DNA of 64,000 bases from Acanthococcus lagerstroemiae. Taxonomy: Eukaryota > Arthropoda > Insecta > Hemiptera > Eriococcidae. The stretch's first letter is position 1. The number at the start of each line of letters is the position of its first letter. Where the stretch lies: contig CM063112.1 in the NCBI GenBank assembly GCA_031841125.1, positions 12,364,603 through 12,428,602 on the forward strand. Reading direction: 5' to 3'. The position numbers and the translations under genes were made by a program. This document shows, in pieces, positions 36,117 to 48,472 of the stretch. Under the pieces are notes generated by a model. That model was not told the origin of the DNA. It made no database searches and saw only the letters and a program-made list of their open reading frames with translations.

Positions 36117-36870
36117 AGCAATAAAAAAAGCATAGTAAAATCATGAAAAATGAGCGATGAAATTTGATGAGCTTAGATACCAAAAAATTTCCCGCGTTTT
36201 TCGGAACAGAACCATATATATTTCGGTGGAATGTGTAAATTCTTCGCCAACTCGTAATAATACAGTCGACGGCAACGGTTACTGAGTCAGCTAGCAGAAT
36301 AATTTGCGAAAGTTACGAGTAAAGTGCACCAGTTTCGACGAATAGTTTGTGTAATGTTCGTGGAATAAGGTAATTTATTCTTAAGATTATTTATTACCGT
36401 TTAGATAAAACGCAATTTTGTATATACGATTTTGTACGGTTGTAAAAATTGTAAAAGTTAACATACGGTAGACTGAATTTTAATAAATTATTCACAATTC
36501 CTAGTGGTCGTGAATGTCATTCAATTTTGCTGCTGTACTCCGGCAGTATGTGGATGGATGCTGCAGAGGAAGAATTGGCACTGTCAGCGATGACAACCAG
36601 AACCAGGAACCAATGGCAGATTTACCATTGTGCTGAAGTGTGCTTAAGCACGGTGCGACAAACTTCAGGGGGAATGGAAAACGAATAAAATGGGATAAAA
36701 GTTGTTTTACGTGTATTTTTGGGAATGACGACGAAAAAATTGACACACAGCGGCAAATTAAGTTAATCCAGCCTTACCCTAGCCTCTTTAGGTTTTTTTT
36801 GGAGAAGTTCTATCGATGAAAATGATTTATACTAGAAAATTGAGTGAACCAAAAAAAGAAATGAATTGTG
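36117..36870. other. Spacer with CpG-containing promoter-like stretch
   Basis: At about 36190-36380 the composition changes to CpG-containing sequence (CCCGCGTTTTTCGG, CAGTCGACGGCAACGG). It has a TATATAT box (36214) and a possible donor AATAAG|GTAATT near 36368. It looks like a host promoter and 5' UTR exon, but I could not connect it to any coding exon. The rest is unremarkable. Confidence 0.35.
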
Positions 36871-39800
36871 CCTACCAGTAGCAAGTTATGCAACTTGAAT
36901 AACATGCAGATTCGAAAATTTCGTTAGAGTATAACTTTGGGTAACTGGGGGAAAGAGACAACATCTTCCGTAGAATTGCAAGTATCTCAAGAGCGGAGAA
37001 AAACTGAGGAAATTTGGTAAGAAACCGTTTACCGAAGAAGTGCTAATTTTTCATTTCCTATATTTTGAGACCAAATTGCTCGTAGCCCCGGGGGCCTTCT
37101 CTTTGGGAGGTGCTGCTGAAGAGAATGATTTTTATAGAGGACATAGTAATTCATATCTGCTGGTGGAAGTTCATGATATCAACTTGCTTCCAGTCCCGCG
37201 GGACTCCTCTTCAGAAGGTACAGCAGGGAAAATGATTTGTACATAGAAAATAGATTTGCAAATTGGTAATGTAGATGTAGTAGCGGCTTACTATAATATT
37301 CACTTGCCCCGGCCCTTGTAGCTTGTTCCTGGAGAGATCATAGAGAACAATTTTTTGTTTTTATAGAAGATGCAACAAGAAACAAATAGTAATTTGTGCC
37401 TGCTAGTCGCAAGTTATGCAACTTGAATGACATGCAAATTCGAAATTGGGTTTCTTATTTTTGTAACCTTCAGTATCCTTGGGAAAAGAAGTTAGAATTT
37501 TCCGGAAAACTGTGAATATCTCTAGAACAGCGAAAGATAGAGAAAAACGAAGAAAATTCGGTAAGAAACCTTTACCAAAGAAGTGCCAATATTTCATTTC
37601 CTACATTTTGAGACCAACTTGCCCCCAGCTTCTGGAGGACTTCTCTTGGGGAGGTGCTGCTGAAGAAAATGATTTTTACAGAGACATATTTGTACAAATT
37701 GATAACTGTTACCTGCGGGTGACAGGTTATGATGTCAACAGGCCCCCAGTTCCTTAGGGTTTCTCGTGGGGAGGTGCAGCACATGAAAACGATTTGTATA
37801 GAGGAAGCAAACATGCCAAGTGATAATTTTTAAAGACTTGGAACCTATCTTCTAATCTAGTGATGGATGCAGGAAGCAATTAAGGGAGGGACAATGAAGA
37901 GTATGTAAGAATTAGATAGTTCATTTCGTTTTCCTATAAGCAGGGTCCTAGAGGGGTCTTGGGAAAGGGGGGGGGGCAGTAATCAGGTGTTATCTACTGC
38001 TCTGTTGAATCCAACACAGTTTAAAAGTTCAAGTTCTAGTCCAAACATTCAAAATTCTGCATCTAGTACTAGTTGGTTATGATACTGACCTGTCCCTAGA
38101 CTCCCTTTAGGAATCTCTTGGAGAGATCCTATTGACGAAGAAATTTTTTATTAGAAAATTCAGTAAAATGAAAAAATAAGAATTAATTTGTGCAAATCAT
38201 TTTTATTGGCTGTACCTCTTCTAGAGAAGCCACATGGGATAGGAAGCATGTTGATATAACACCTGCCAGCTGCGAGTACTTATTACCAATTAGTACAAAC
38301 ATGTCCTCTACACAAATCATGTACATCTGGAGTACCCCTCCCCCCAAGAGAAGCTCCCAGGGGCGGGGGGCAAGTTGATTTCAAAATGTAGGAATTGAAA
38401 AAACAGCCCTTCTTTGCTCTAGATTTCTTACCAAATTTTCTCCGTTTTTCTCTATTTTTCACGGTTCACAAGATATTAGCAATTTTCCAGAAAATTTTGA
38501 ATTTTTTCTAAAACGAAAAAGAATCAATTTCGAATTCGAATGTTATTGAAGTTGCATACTTACTACTAGCAGGCACAAATTTTTTTGGAAAAAATTAGTC
38601 CCCCCTACCAGTCACTAGTTATGCAACATAATTAACATTCAAATTTGAAATTGGTTCTTTTTCATTTTTCATTTGTAACATTTGAGGAAATATCAAAATA
38701 TTTCCAGAAAATCGCAAATATCTCAAGAACGGTGAGAGATAGAGAAGAACAGAAAATTTCGTGAGAAATCTAGAGCAAAGAAGTGCTGATGTTTCATTTC
38801 CTACCTTTTGTGAACTTGCTTCCCGCTCTTGTAGACTTCTTCGGGGGGGGGGGAGGTGCTTTACATGGTAATGATGTGTATAGAGTACATATTTGTACCA
38901 ATTCAAAATTGGTACCATCTGTTGGTAGCATTGATATCGACATGCCCCTAGACCCTTAGAACTTCTATTGTGGGTAGCTGCAGATGGAAACGATTTGTGT
39001 GGAGAAAGTAGTCATGCAAGGTGATCATTTCTAAAGGCTTCGAACCTATCTTCATTTCTTTCCAGTGACGAATTCAGGAAGCAATTTAGGGAAGAGCAAT
39101 GACGAATATGACAGAATTTGATAGTTCATGTCGTTTTCCTACAAGCAGGGTCCCAGAGGGGTCTTGGAGCCAGTCAGCGAATGTTCGTCTGCTGCTCTGT
39201 TAAACCGGCCATTGTTCATGTTCTAGTCTCAAGGACAGCTATCCTTCCATTCACCCAGGATAAAATTGAATGGTATTATAACAAATATTCAAAATGTTGC
39301 CTCTAGTACTAGTTGGTTATGATACTGACCTGTCCCTAGACCCCCTTTAGGATTCTCTTAGAGAGATCCTATTGATGAAGAAATTTTTTATTAGAAAATT
39401 CAGTAAAATGAAAAAATTAAAATTGATTTGTTCAAATCACTTTCATCTGCAGAACCTCTCTGAGAGAAGCCACAGGGGATAGGGAGCATGTTGAAATTAC
39501 ACATACCGGCAGAGAGTACCTGTTACCAATTAGTACAAGCATGTCCTCCACACAAATCATGCGCTTCTGGATCAGCCTCCCCTCCCCGAGAGTAGCCCTC
39601 AAGGACTGAGAGCAAGTTGATTTCAAAATGTAGGAAATGAAAAACCAGTACTTCTTCGCTCTAGATTTCTTACCAAATTTTCTCCGTTTTTCTCTATCTC
39701 TTACCGTTCTTGAGATATTTGCAATTTTCCAGAAAATTTTCAGTTTTTTCTAAAATGTTATAAAAATATTAATGAAAAAGGACAAATTTCAAATTTGTAT

Positions 39801-41045
39801 GTTATTGCAGTTGCATAACTTACTACGGGCAGGCATAACGTTTTTATGAAAAATGAATCGCGCCTACCAATAGCAAGTTATGCAACTTAATCAACATTCA
39901 AATTCAAAATTGGTTCTTTTCATTTTTTTATTTGTAACATTTAAGAAAAAATCAAAAATTTTCCGGAAAATTGCAAATATCTCAAGAACGGTGTGAGATA
40001 GAGAAAAACGGAGAAAATTTGGTAAGAAATCTAGAGCAAAGAAGTGCTGATTTTTCATTTCCTACATTTTGGGACCAACTTGCCCCCAGCCCCTGGTGGG
40101 CTTCTCTTGGGGAGGTGCTACAAATGAAAACAGTTTGTACAGAGGAAGCAGTCATGCAAAGTGATAATTTTTAAAGGCTTTGAACCAATCTTCATTTCTT
40201 TCCAGTGACGGATCCAGGAAGCAATTAAGGGAGGAGCAATGAAGCGTATGTGAGACTTTGATAGTTCAATTCGTTTTCTTACAAGCGGGGTCCTAGAGGG
40301 GTCTCGGGAGCAATCAGCAAATAATCGTCTACTGCTCTGTTAAATCTGCCACAGTTTAAGAGTTCAAGTTCTAGTTTTGAGTACAGCTACCCCTCCCTTT
40401 CACTAAGGAAAAAATTGAATGGTATTGTAACAAACATTAAAAACGTTGCGTTTAGTACCAGTTGGTTATGATACTGACCTGTCCTGAGACCCCTTTTAGG
40501 ATTCTCTAGGAGAGATCCTATTAATGAAATTTTTTATTAGAAAATTCTGTAAAATGAAAAAATAAAAATTAATTTGTGCAAATCATTTTTATTGGCTGCA
40601 CCTCTTCAAGAGAAGCCACAGGGGATAGGGGGCATGTTGATATTATACCTGTCAGCTGCGAGTACCTATTACCAATTAGTACAAATATGTCCTCTACACA
40701 AATCATGTACATCTGGAGTATTCTCCCCCCCCCCCCAAGAGAAGCCCCAGGGGTTGGGGGAAAGTTGCTTTCAAAATGTAAGAAATGAAATACCAGCGCT
40801 TCTTTGCTCTAGATTTCTTACAAAATTTTCTCCGTTTTTCTCTATCTCTCACTGTTCTTGAGATATTTGCAATTTTCCGGAGAATATTTGATTTTTTCTT
40901 AAACGTTACAGAAAAAAATTGAAACAGAACCATTTCGAATTTATATGTTATTCAAGTTGCATAATTTGTTTCTGGTAGGTACAACTCATTCTTTTCAACA
41001 AAAAATTGTGCCTACCAGCAGTAAGTTATGCAACTGAAGTAGCAC
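36871..41045. repeat. ~1.15-1.24-kb tandem repeat made of inverted halves
   Basis: Three long and one partial unit occur. Anchors such as CAGGAAGCAATTAAGGG (37867, 39070, 40210), TTGGTTATGATACTGACCTG (38071, 39310, 40465) and TACCAATTAGTACAAA (38284, 39524, 40670) recur every 1,140-1,240 bp. Within each unit one half (AATTGCAAATATCTCAAGAA, GAGAAAAACGGAGAAAATTT, AGAGCAAAGAAGTGCTGA, CTTCTCTTGGGGAGGTGC) reappears in reverse (GCACCTCTTCAAGAGAAGCC, CTTCTTTGCTCTAGATTTCT, TTCTCCGTTTTTCTC). Each unit is therefore itself a fold-back. Open frames are short and not conserved, so it is non-coding. Confidence 0.85.
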
Positions 41046-41282
41046 AATGGGAAATTAACATTGAAATTCGAACTACAAATATTATGTTGGAAAGGAGTTT
41101 TGTATTATCTGAGTAATGAGTATAATTATTTAAATCAAAGTTGGGTGGTTTCTGATCGTATATACCAATTCCATTTGGCCGTGTCCAATGGATAATTAAT
41201 TAGCAAATTTTGAAATTGTATGCATTTTAATGGGAAGAATTACGTAGTCCCTTTTTATTTTTTATTCCTCATTAGCGCTCCT

Positions 41283-41486
41283 GTAAACAAAATGAGTTAT
41301 TAGTATTGTTGGAAAAAGCGTAAAAAGTAGAATTTTTCAAAATTGGGCCCCCGATTCAAAAATGTGTACTCACGTTGAAAAAAGCTTATCAGTAAATGCT
41401 ATGTCATATAGTTTCTACATGGCTCTCAAAATTCGAATCACATGTTCTCAAAAAGCTAGTTGGTTCCCTTTTGCTGAACAGCGTCC
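41283..41486. mobile_element. GGACGCTG-family MITE, truncated, reverse orientation (copy E)
   Basis: It is the reverse complement of the family interior (AAAAAGCGTAAAAAGTAGAA, AAAAATGTGTACTCACGTTG, AATCACATGTTCTCAAAAAG) and ends with TTTTGCTGAACAGCGTCC. The left terminus is missing; similarity begins at TGTAAACAAAATGAG. Confidence 0.8.
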
Positions 41487-41498
41487 ATAATATTATCT

Positions 41499-42162
41499 AT
41501 TCGGACCTAGCAGGGTGGTGGCGCGCTGATGTCGTTTTACAACTTTCTATTCGGGCCGTCCAGCGCTAGTATCAACTACTCTTATCAGCAACCAAAACGT
41601 GAAGTTTTTGACACATGCAGCAAAAATTTGGAATCTAAGTATAAAAATAGTCTTAATTGAAAGAAAATTCTTTGTTTGAAAAATTCTTTTCTTTTTAAAT
41701 ACTTTAAAAACGTCTTACTTTTCGAGATATTTCAATTTTATTGAGTATATGTACATTAATGGGGGAAATTCATAGATTCATGTTTTCGTCCTTATCACTA
41801 GTGCTTGATTATAGCGCTCTCTGACGGATGGATGGCCCGAATCTAGATGGTGAAAACTTCCACCAGATGGACGCTGTTCAACAAAAGGGAACTAACCCAC
41901 AAAATCCGCCTTTTGAGAACACGTGATTCAAAGTTCAAGAGCTATGCAGAAACTATATGGCATTGCGTTTACTGATAAGCTTTTTTCAACGTGAGTATAC
42001 ATTCTTGAATCGGGGGCCCAATTTTGAAAAATTCTACGTTTTATGCTCTTTCCAAGGATACTAATAACGTAATAACTAATTTTGTTTACAAATATGGGTT
42101 AGTTCCTTAGTTCCCTTTTGTTAAACACAGCGTCCAGATGTCAGCCATTACGTTGCTAGGTC
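41499..42162. mobile_element. Element with ATTCGGACCTAGCA ends, interrupted
   Basis: The left end ATTCGGACCTAGCA is mirrored by TGCTAGGTCTGAGAAT at about 42150-42162. The GGACGCTG MITE at 41869 sits inside it. A related sequence with CTATTCGGACTTCC and GGTGGCGCGCTAGCATG lies at 48098-48472. There is no coding capacity. The target duplication is not clear. Confidence 0.5.
41869..42135. mobile_element. GGACGCTG-family MITE, complete, 267 bp (copy F)
   Basis: The ends are GGACGCTGTTCAACAAAAGG and its mirror (CTTTTGTTAAACACAGCGTCC, with an extra CA). A perfect 4-bp target duplication AGAT lies at 41865-41868 and 42136-42139. This is the cleanest member of the family in the window. Confidence 0.88.
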
Positions 42163-42227
42163 TGAGAATTACCTATCTATTATTATCATTAATCTGACCG
42201 TCTTCAAGGCTGTCGTTCCAGTAGGGT

Positions 42228-42400
42228 TAGGGCTCTATAGTTTCACCTGGGTATACTAAGCCACCATTTTGGTTCATACTGCGCCCGTCGATGCCGAATT
42301 GACTACGCGTTATGCTCCGCATAGTCGGATTCGGCATCCACGGGCGCAGTATGAACCAAAATGTCGGCTTAGTATACCCAGGTGAAACTATAGAACCCTA
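42228..42400. mobile_element. Fold-back MITE, TAGGGCTCTATAG ends
   Basis: It is a near-perfect palindrome. The arm TAGGGCTCTATAGTTTCACC, then TGGGTATACTAAG, CCATTTTGG and TGCGCCCGTCGATGCCGAAT, returns inverted. It is flanked by GTAGGGT at 42221-42227 and 42401-42407. The core word pair (CGCCATTTTGAATC / GCGCCCGTC) defines a family also present at 42408, 61406, 61880 and 62755. Confidence 0.8.
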
Positions 42401-42407
42401 GTAGGGT

Positions 42408-42545
42408 ACTACAAACATGAGTATAATTATCCGCCATTTTAATTCACAGCGGAGCGTACCGCGTAGTCAATTTGGCATCGACGGGCGCAGTGTGAATCAA
42501 AATGGCGGATGACAATACCCATGTTTACAGTGCTCTAGTTCGGGT
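42408..42545. mobile_element. Second fold-back MITE of the CGCCATTTT family
   Basis: The arms AAACATGAGTATAATTATCC + GCCATTTTAATTCACA and the mirrored TGTGAATCAAAATGGCGGAT + ...CCCATGTTT surround GCGGAGCGTACCGCG and GGCATCGACGGGCGCA. It directly abuts the previous element. Exact ends are uncertain. Confidence 0.65.
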
Positions 42546-45500
42546 AAGGTTCCAGCAACACGGCGTAGCGGCATACTCTGTCACATGATCACGAATTCAG
42601 TTCAATGAAAAAATAGTTCAAAAAAAGTAGTCCCTCATTCTTGATTTCCAGATAATATTAGGCGTTTCCAAAAACGTTCCGAATAGATTTTTTTTTTAGA
42701 ATTTTCATTTTCTGAGTTCTTGATTAAACATTTTTCGTGAAACATCCCTGTAATTAATATTTGACACAAACGCCGAGTAAGTATTTGGACACATCATGCA
42801 AGAGTATCTTCAGTAGGGGTGTAAACATTGAAATTTGTCCTAAGATGATTGGTCAGATGACTCAACGGGCTGTTTCAATGTACCGTTCAAAGTACCGTTA
42901 CAACAGTTTTCAAGTTTCATTTTGCAGTAGCTGGTATAGCTGTTTTGCCCTAACTAACGTTCTTGCTTTTCTTTTAAATGCTGGGTTTCATTTTCGCTTG
43001 TAACTATCAGTCTCTCTCTTGTACTAACTGGATATCCGTTATGGTTATGATCATATTTTATTTCTAATATGTGCTCCCGCTTGTGTTACAATTACGTCTA
43101 ATTTCTTTGCCGTGATGCAATATGGCGACCCATGCATTTTGATTTTAATGTGAGTCGTCGAAGTAACTTGGACAGTCAAGCTTGAATTCATCTCATTGAA
43201 CGTGAATAATCGGTAAGAAATTAATTATCTGTATATCTTGTGGTGTTATTAATTGCAGTATGTAATTAAGTGAAGCTCTAAAAGCAATGATTGGGTTGTG
43301 TTGATTCGTGTTTTTCACTTGGAAAAATCTCAGCCAGTGAACAATATATGTATCTGAAAGTTGATTTGAATAGTAATTTGTCGAGCTCAGTAAGTCATGA
43401 CTTATGAGACTGCATAGTTGCATATTGCCAGGCAACTAAACGCCGTTGATGTGTTCAGCAGAATGTTTAATTAAACTGAGTTTTGTTACCGAATCTGATT
43501 TGGAAACCTTTTCTGGCGAAGACTGACGCCAAATACCACGGGAGGGTGCAGTCAATTGTCTGCAGTGTCGAGCAGTGTATAGTTTATTTGTCGTTTCGGA
43601 AAAAGTCGAACGCATCCATGTGCATGATGTAATCAAGGGTTGTTCATCTGCAGCAGTATATTATACTTACTCCAATCAACAAATATTTTTATATTTCATT
43701 TCCATTCTAGCTCCTGAACTTTTGTGCCTGCTTATCACTATGAACATTAGTATATGGTGCAGCAGCATCCAGTACTCTCAACTCCATGTGTTTCCAACTA
43801 AAGATTTCAACTCCGGTCGCCCGAGAAGAAAAAAAGAAGACGAAAGATGATGTATAATTCAAATCTGCAGTTTCTCTGAAGGTACTGTTACTTTTGATCA
43901 GTAAACGTATGTGGAATTTCAAGTCTTAAGATTTTCAATTTAAAAGAGTTTTTTTTTTTTTTTAATTTTAAAAATATAACCTGTGGGTTTTTGATTTGTA
44001 GATGTTCGCTTAACTAGCTGCCTGTACGAAATATGAACGCAACAACTAAAATATAAGGAAGAGATGAAAGTGCTATAACAATGGGCAAATCAATCAACTG
44101 GTGTCTGGTGTTAGTGCGGACAGCTGAGACAAAAAATGAAGATGAATGCTCAGGCAAGTACTGAAAGATTAGTTTTAGTCTGTGCAGACTCCTCTTATTG
44201 CTTAGCTATCAGTAATGAAATTTCCATTTGTCACCAAAAATTTGCTATTGATTTGGAGTAACAAATGTGCATAAGCGGCATTTATTGATGTTAAGGCTAA
44301 TATGTTTCAAAGTGACTACAATAGAATGGTTTATTCATCTTCACTTTTGGTTGTAAACTACACGTTAGTTTTTCCATATTTCTGCTTGTCAAGTGGCTAG
44401 TATTCAGGAAACCTGAAAAATGCTGTTCAAGTCATTTGGGTAATATGGAAAAATAATTATAAATGAGCACTCTCAATGGCCTAAATTTTCTAAAAGTTAC
44501 AGCTCTTCATCTGTCTGTGAAATGTTTTTTGTCTGAATCGAGTTTACTATGACTCGTGTTCAACTGGCGCATAATCTGGGGCTTGATAATGCCCTTGATG
44601 GAAAGTGACTGAGAATGGTAGGGTAGTGGTGTTTGTAGCTCCGATGCATTAGCATGTAGGCTCAGATTTTGGTCTTGGAATATCTTGGGTATATTGTAAG
44701 CTGGAGGCAGCTAGTGCAGCGAACAAACTTGTCAACCAAACCAGTTTCATCTGGTAACCAGCAAAAGTAAAAAATTTTGCTTTTGTTTGTTCTGGATTAA
44801 ACATGATTGGTTGAATGGTTTGCTTGATGTGTATGCTGGCTCCAGTGTACAGCCAGTTGTAATTCACCAATCCGCTTTACAGTCTCCTCTGCCTTCTTGA
44901 TTAGATTTATATTCTAAACCGAACTATTATTTCTAAGTTATTAATTAACCTAATTGTGTTTTCCAGATACTTTTTTTTCTCCTAAGATAGTGATAGTTAC
45001 CTAATTATTCTAGTGTTTATTCTAGTTCGAGAGTTGACATGGGTTAGCGAGGGTCTGGAGCAGTTGCAGTGCCTTCTCCCGGCCTGCGTAGTGCTATCGC
45101 ATCCATGAACCTGTACTTTTTTGGACAAGAGGGCTGTGGAAGAGTATACGGTTTATTGAAGCGATAAGACTATTTGCCCTGACAATAGGTGCAAATAACA
45201 AGTGTGGGGGGCCAAAAATGTTGAAGAAAATCAAAAATTTACCTGCTTCTATTATTTATTTATTTTTTGGCAAGTTTGAGGTGCTGAGGCCCCACCCCCA
45301 CATATTTGCACCTATCGTCCTACTCTATTTCCCGCATGTTTATATCTACAAGTCCTATTGTAACCCATTGATCTGCAGCTATGTTCTAACATCGGGTTAG
45401 TTGAAAACTAACACAGGCAACAGTAATGTCTGTGGGGGACTGCCTCCCTTTGCAGTGAACGGGCGGTCAGTGGCGAATGTAGTGGAGACCAGATTCTTAG

Positions 45501-48097
45501 ATTCTTGATGTAGGTTCTTTTCCATTGATTTGGTCGGCGCTGATTGAGACTTTCCTGCCACAAGAACGCTGTGGAGGAAGTCTATGGTGGCTATACCCTC
45601 TCAGTGCTGGGTCAGTGGTTTGTGTGTTCGCATAGGTATACGTATGAGTAACTCAAGGTCCTTCCTTCTCGTCTTCTCTGTTACGTTGCCTCTAACTAGG
45701 GTTTGGGGCTGATCCTTAACAGAGTGGAGCGTACTGGATATGGCGGCTGGGGATTAGCGCCAGGAGAAGCGGGCTGCAGTTTTTGGCTGTGATGGCCTTA
45801 GCTGTTGTCTCGTGGAGTCTGGGGCCCTACTATGGGTAACGTAACAGCAGGGAAGACAATGGGAAAGGCACCTTTCGGAAATTATCGGCCTTTTTTCTTA
45901 AAGGATGGGTCAGTCTCCCCGGACTTGTCCTTTCGGAGAGAAGTACGAAAGTTTCTGTGTTCCTATTGTGATCCACCCCGGTCCTTTCTGTTGGTTTGGA
46001 CCTGTTTTGTTGGTGTGTCTACGGCGCAACAACCTGACAACCAGACTGACAGGATGCGATTCGAGTCAGCGATTTTTTTCCGTTTCCTAAGTGATAAATG
46101 CCAGGCACGTATTTTACCACTTCGGAGAACAGGAAAATAATTTCTGAGTTCATTAAGAAAACTCGTTCTCCAAATATTCCTAATTCCCTAGAACTATTCC
46201 TCAATTTGTAAATTCCTTGAAAATCATACTACCCCGGCTACAGGCGAGATCCGGGGACAAAGCAGGTATCCCTTACACCCGCCTGCAGCCCACTAGGTTC
46301 TAAGTAGGAGAGTTAGCTTCAGCTGAGCTTGTGACATCCTGCAAACTGTTAATGCTAACCACCATTGTATTTCCCCAGTCTAGCCTTCCATAGGTCTGTC
46401 TAGAGTAGCTGAGGTATCTTAGTTCTCTCAGGCTCGAATTGCAACTTCGATAGCGACAGATTAAGGAGTCTCATTCTATAAGGTAGAGTCTCGAGCAGTA
46501 GGCACATCAGTCTGGCGTCTTGATTCCTTGTGAACCAAGTAACTCTCTAAAGAAACGCACCGGAAATGTCAGGGAGTGAGGCTCACGATGTAAAAAACTT
46601 TTCTGATGGGCTAGACCTTGTTCTCGCGAGTCCTCGTGCCCGGGGGCAAGGTTCCCACCAGTTGTCAGCTGATCTGGTCTTAGACCCCTCTGTTCAAAGT
46701 ATGATGCGTGTTCATTAAAGAGTTATTAGTGTCGAGCGGATCAAGAAGCTTCGTTTACTTTCATTCTTATTTGAAAACTCCAGAGAGGTCAGTGTTGGAA
46801 GTACATAAGGGTCCGAATGGATAACTCTTGATTTACCTGAAATCATCCTCCTTCTCAGTCCTTTACTTATACGTACTCGAAAAAAAAGAAAGAAAAATGA
46901 ATATGAATCTGTTCTTGCTACATTCAGGTATTAGATATTAAGTAGTACTCGATTTTCGTTTCTAGTGTTACAGTCTTGGAAAACATTCAGTTTCGTGGCT
47001 TTTCAGGGATACTATCGTCTTACATTTCCGAGCAGCCTTATCTGTATCCTCTGTGGGGGAAATGCACGACCGTAAGACTGCCTGGTAGATCTATGCTCTC
47101 CCTTTGTTCGAGGCAGTCTCTTCAGTGAATCGGCCAATAATGAACCATATCGGTCATGGTACGTGTGCGGTTGAGTTGTCTTGGTCATTGCCGGATCATA
47201 GATTTCACGGGTAGCTGTTAAGTTTCCTCTACAGAGTGGGGTGTATTCGTATACTTATTGAGGGTTTGAAAAAGAATATGAATCTATATTGACTTGAAGT
47301 GGAACAGAGTATTCGGCTCCACTTTATGTCGATATAAATTCAAAGTCGGCTTCAAGCATCTGAATATCAGATTCTTCGGGGAATGGGGGAGGGGAGGGGG
47401 TACACGTATTCGCTGCATGGAAGTGCACGAACGTTAGCCTCCCAGGTAGTTTTATGCTCTCCCTTTGTTTGGGGCAGTCTCTTCAGTGAATCGGCCAATA
47501 GTGAACCGTGTGCGGTTGAGCTGTTATGGCTCTTCAGTGAATCGGTCACGGTGCGTGTGCGGTTGAGCTGTCTCGATCATTGCCGGACCATAGACTCAAC
47601 AGAGAGCTGTTAGCTTCTTATGCAGGGAATACATGTTCTTATTCAAAAGTAAAACACTTTGCTGTAGGCCACTGAGACTGTTTGTCTCAGTGAGAGGTTG
47701 CAGGAGGAATGTAAGACACAGCTTACTGAGCAGATCTGATTGTTTGCGACTGTAACACACGTGAAAAGAATCTCGAGGTGACATCTAGATAGTAAGAATC
47801 TCCGCGCTTCAACGCGCAAATCCACTCGGTACTTTTAATGTTTCTGAATAGCAGTTTTGTACAAATCTTTGTTTTGTTTTTCGGTGATGAACTTCAAGAG
47901 ACTCGGGTCAATGCCTGCTTATCGTCAGTATCAATCGTTCCAACAGCCGGATGAGTGAAGAATCAACGCAGTATGGCTGTACTCACCGTCACTTGAATAT
48001 CTACATTAGTAGCCAACAGATGGACTAGTTCGGCCGCAATTATCTGGATGCTGTTTATTCTTAAGTTGGAATTATAAGTGTACACAGAACCACAGAA
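42546..48097. other. 5.5-kb unannotated region of mixed composition
   Basis: I find no recognisable protein exon or RNA gene. Parts at 45000-47800 are markedly more GC- and CpG-balanced than the surroundings, yet have no long frame. A ~180-bp block (GCTCTCCCTTTGTT, GGCAGTCTCTTCAGTGAATC, GTGTGCGGTTGAG) occurs at about 47092 and again at about 47456. Possible non-coding exons exist near 43190 (AATAATCG|GTAAGAA). It may be an old retroelement or a long non-coding gene; I cannot decide. Confidence 0.35.
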
Positions 48098-48472
48098 CTA
48101 TTCGGACTTCCAAGACCGGTGGCGCGCTAGCATGGGGCCTCCCTCCCTTTCTGCACTCCAGGAAATGAGTCTTACCAATGTTAGGATAAATTGTACTTGA
48201 GCTGTATTTTCGAAAAGATGAAGACGCATTTTTATTTCATTACCAATGCGTTCGAAATTTATTTTCAAGGCCGATTCAAATAAAAATTGGTAACTTATAA
48301 ACGTTGAAGTAAAACTTGAGCAAGTTTTTTCTGCAAAAATCTGATTGAGAGTCGTTTGAAAATCCCTCATTTTAATCCTATAGCATCTCAGTAATTCTAA
48401 CGTTGATAAGATTACCAAAAACATACGTCAGATGTCAGCTACTTTGCTGTTGATTGTTGGGAAGTCCGAATT
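48098..48472. mobile_element. Possible MITE related to the 41499 element
   Basis: The left end CTATTCGGACTTCC...GGTGGCGCGCTAG and the right end TTGGGAAGTCCGAATTG form a 14-bp inverted repeat (ATTCGGACTTCC). Interior words GTCAGATGTCAGC and GGTGGCGCGCT are shared with 41499-42162. The duplication is not resolved. Confidence 0.5.
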
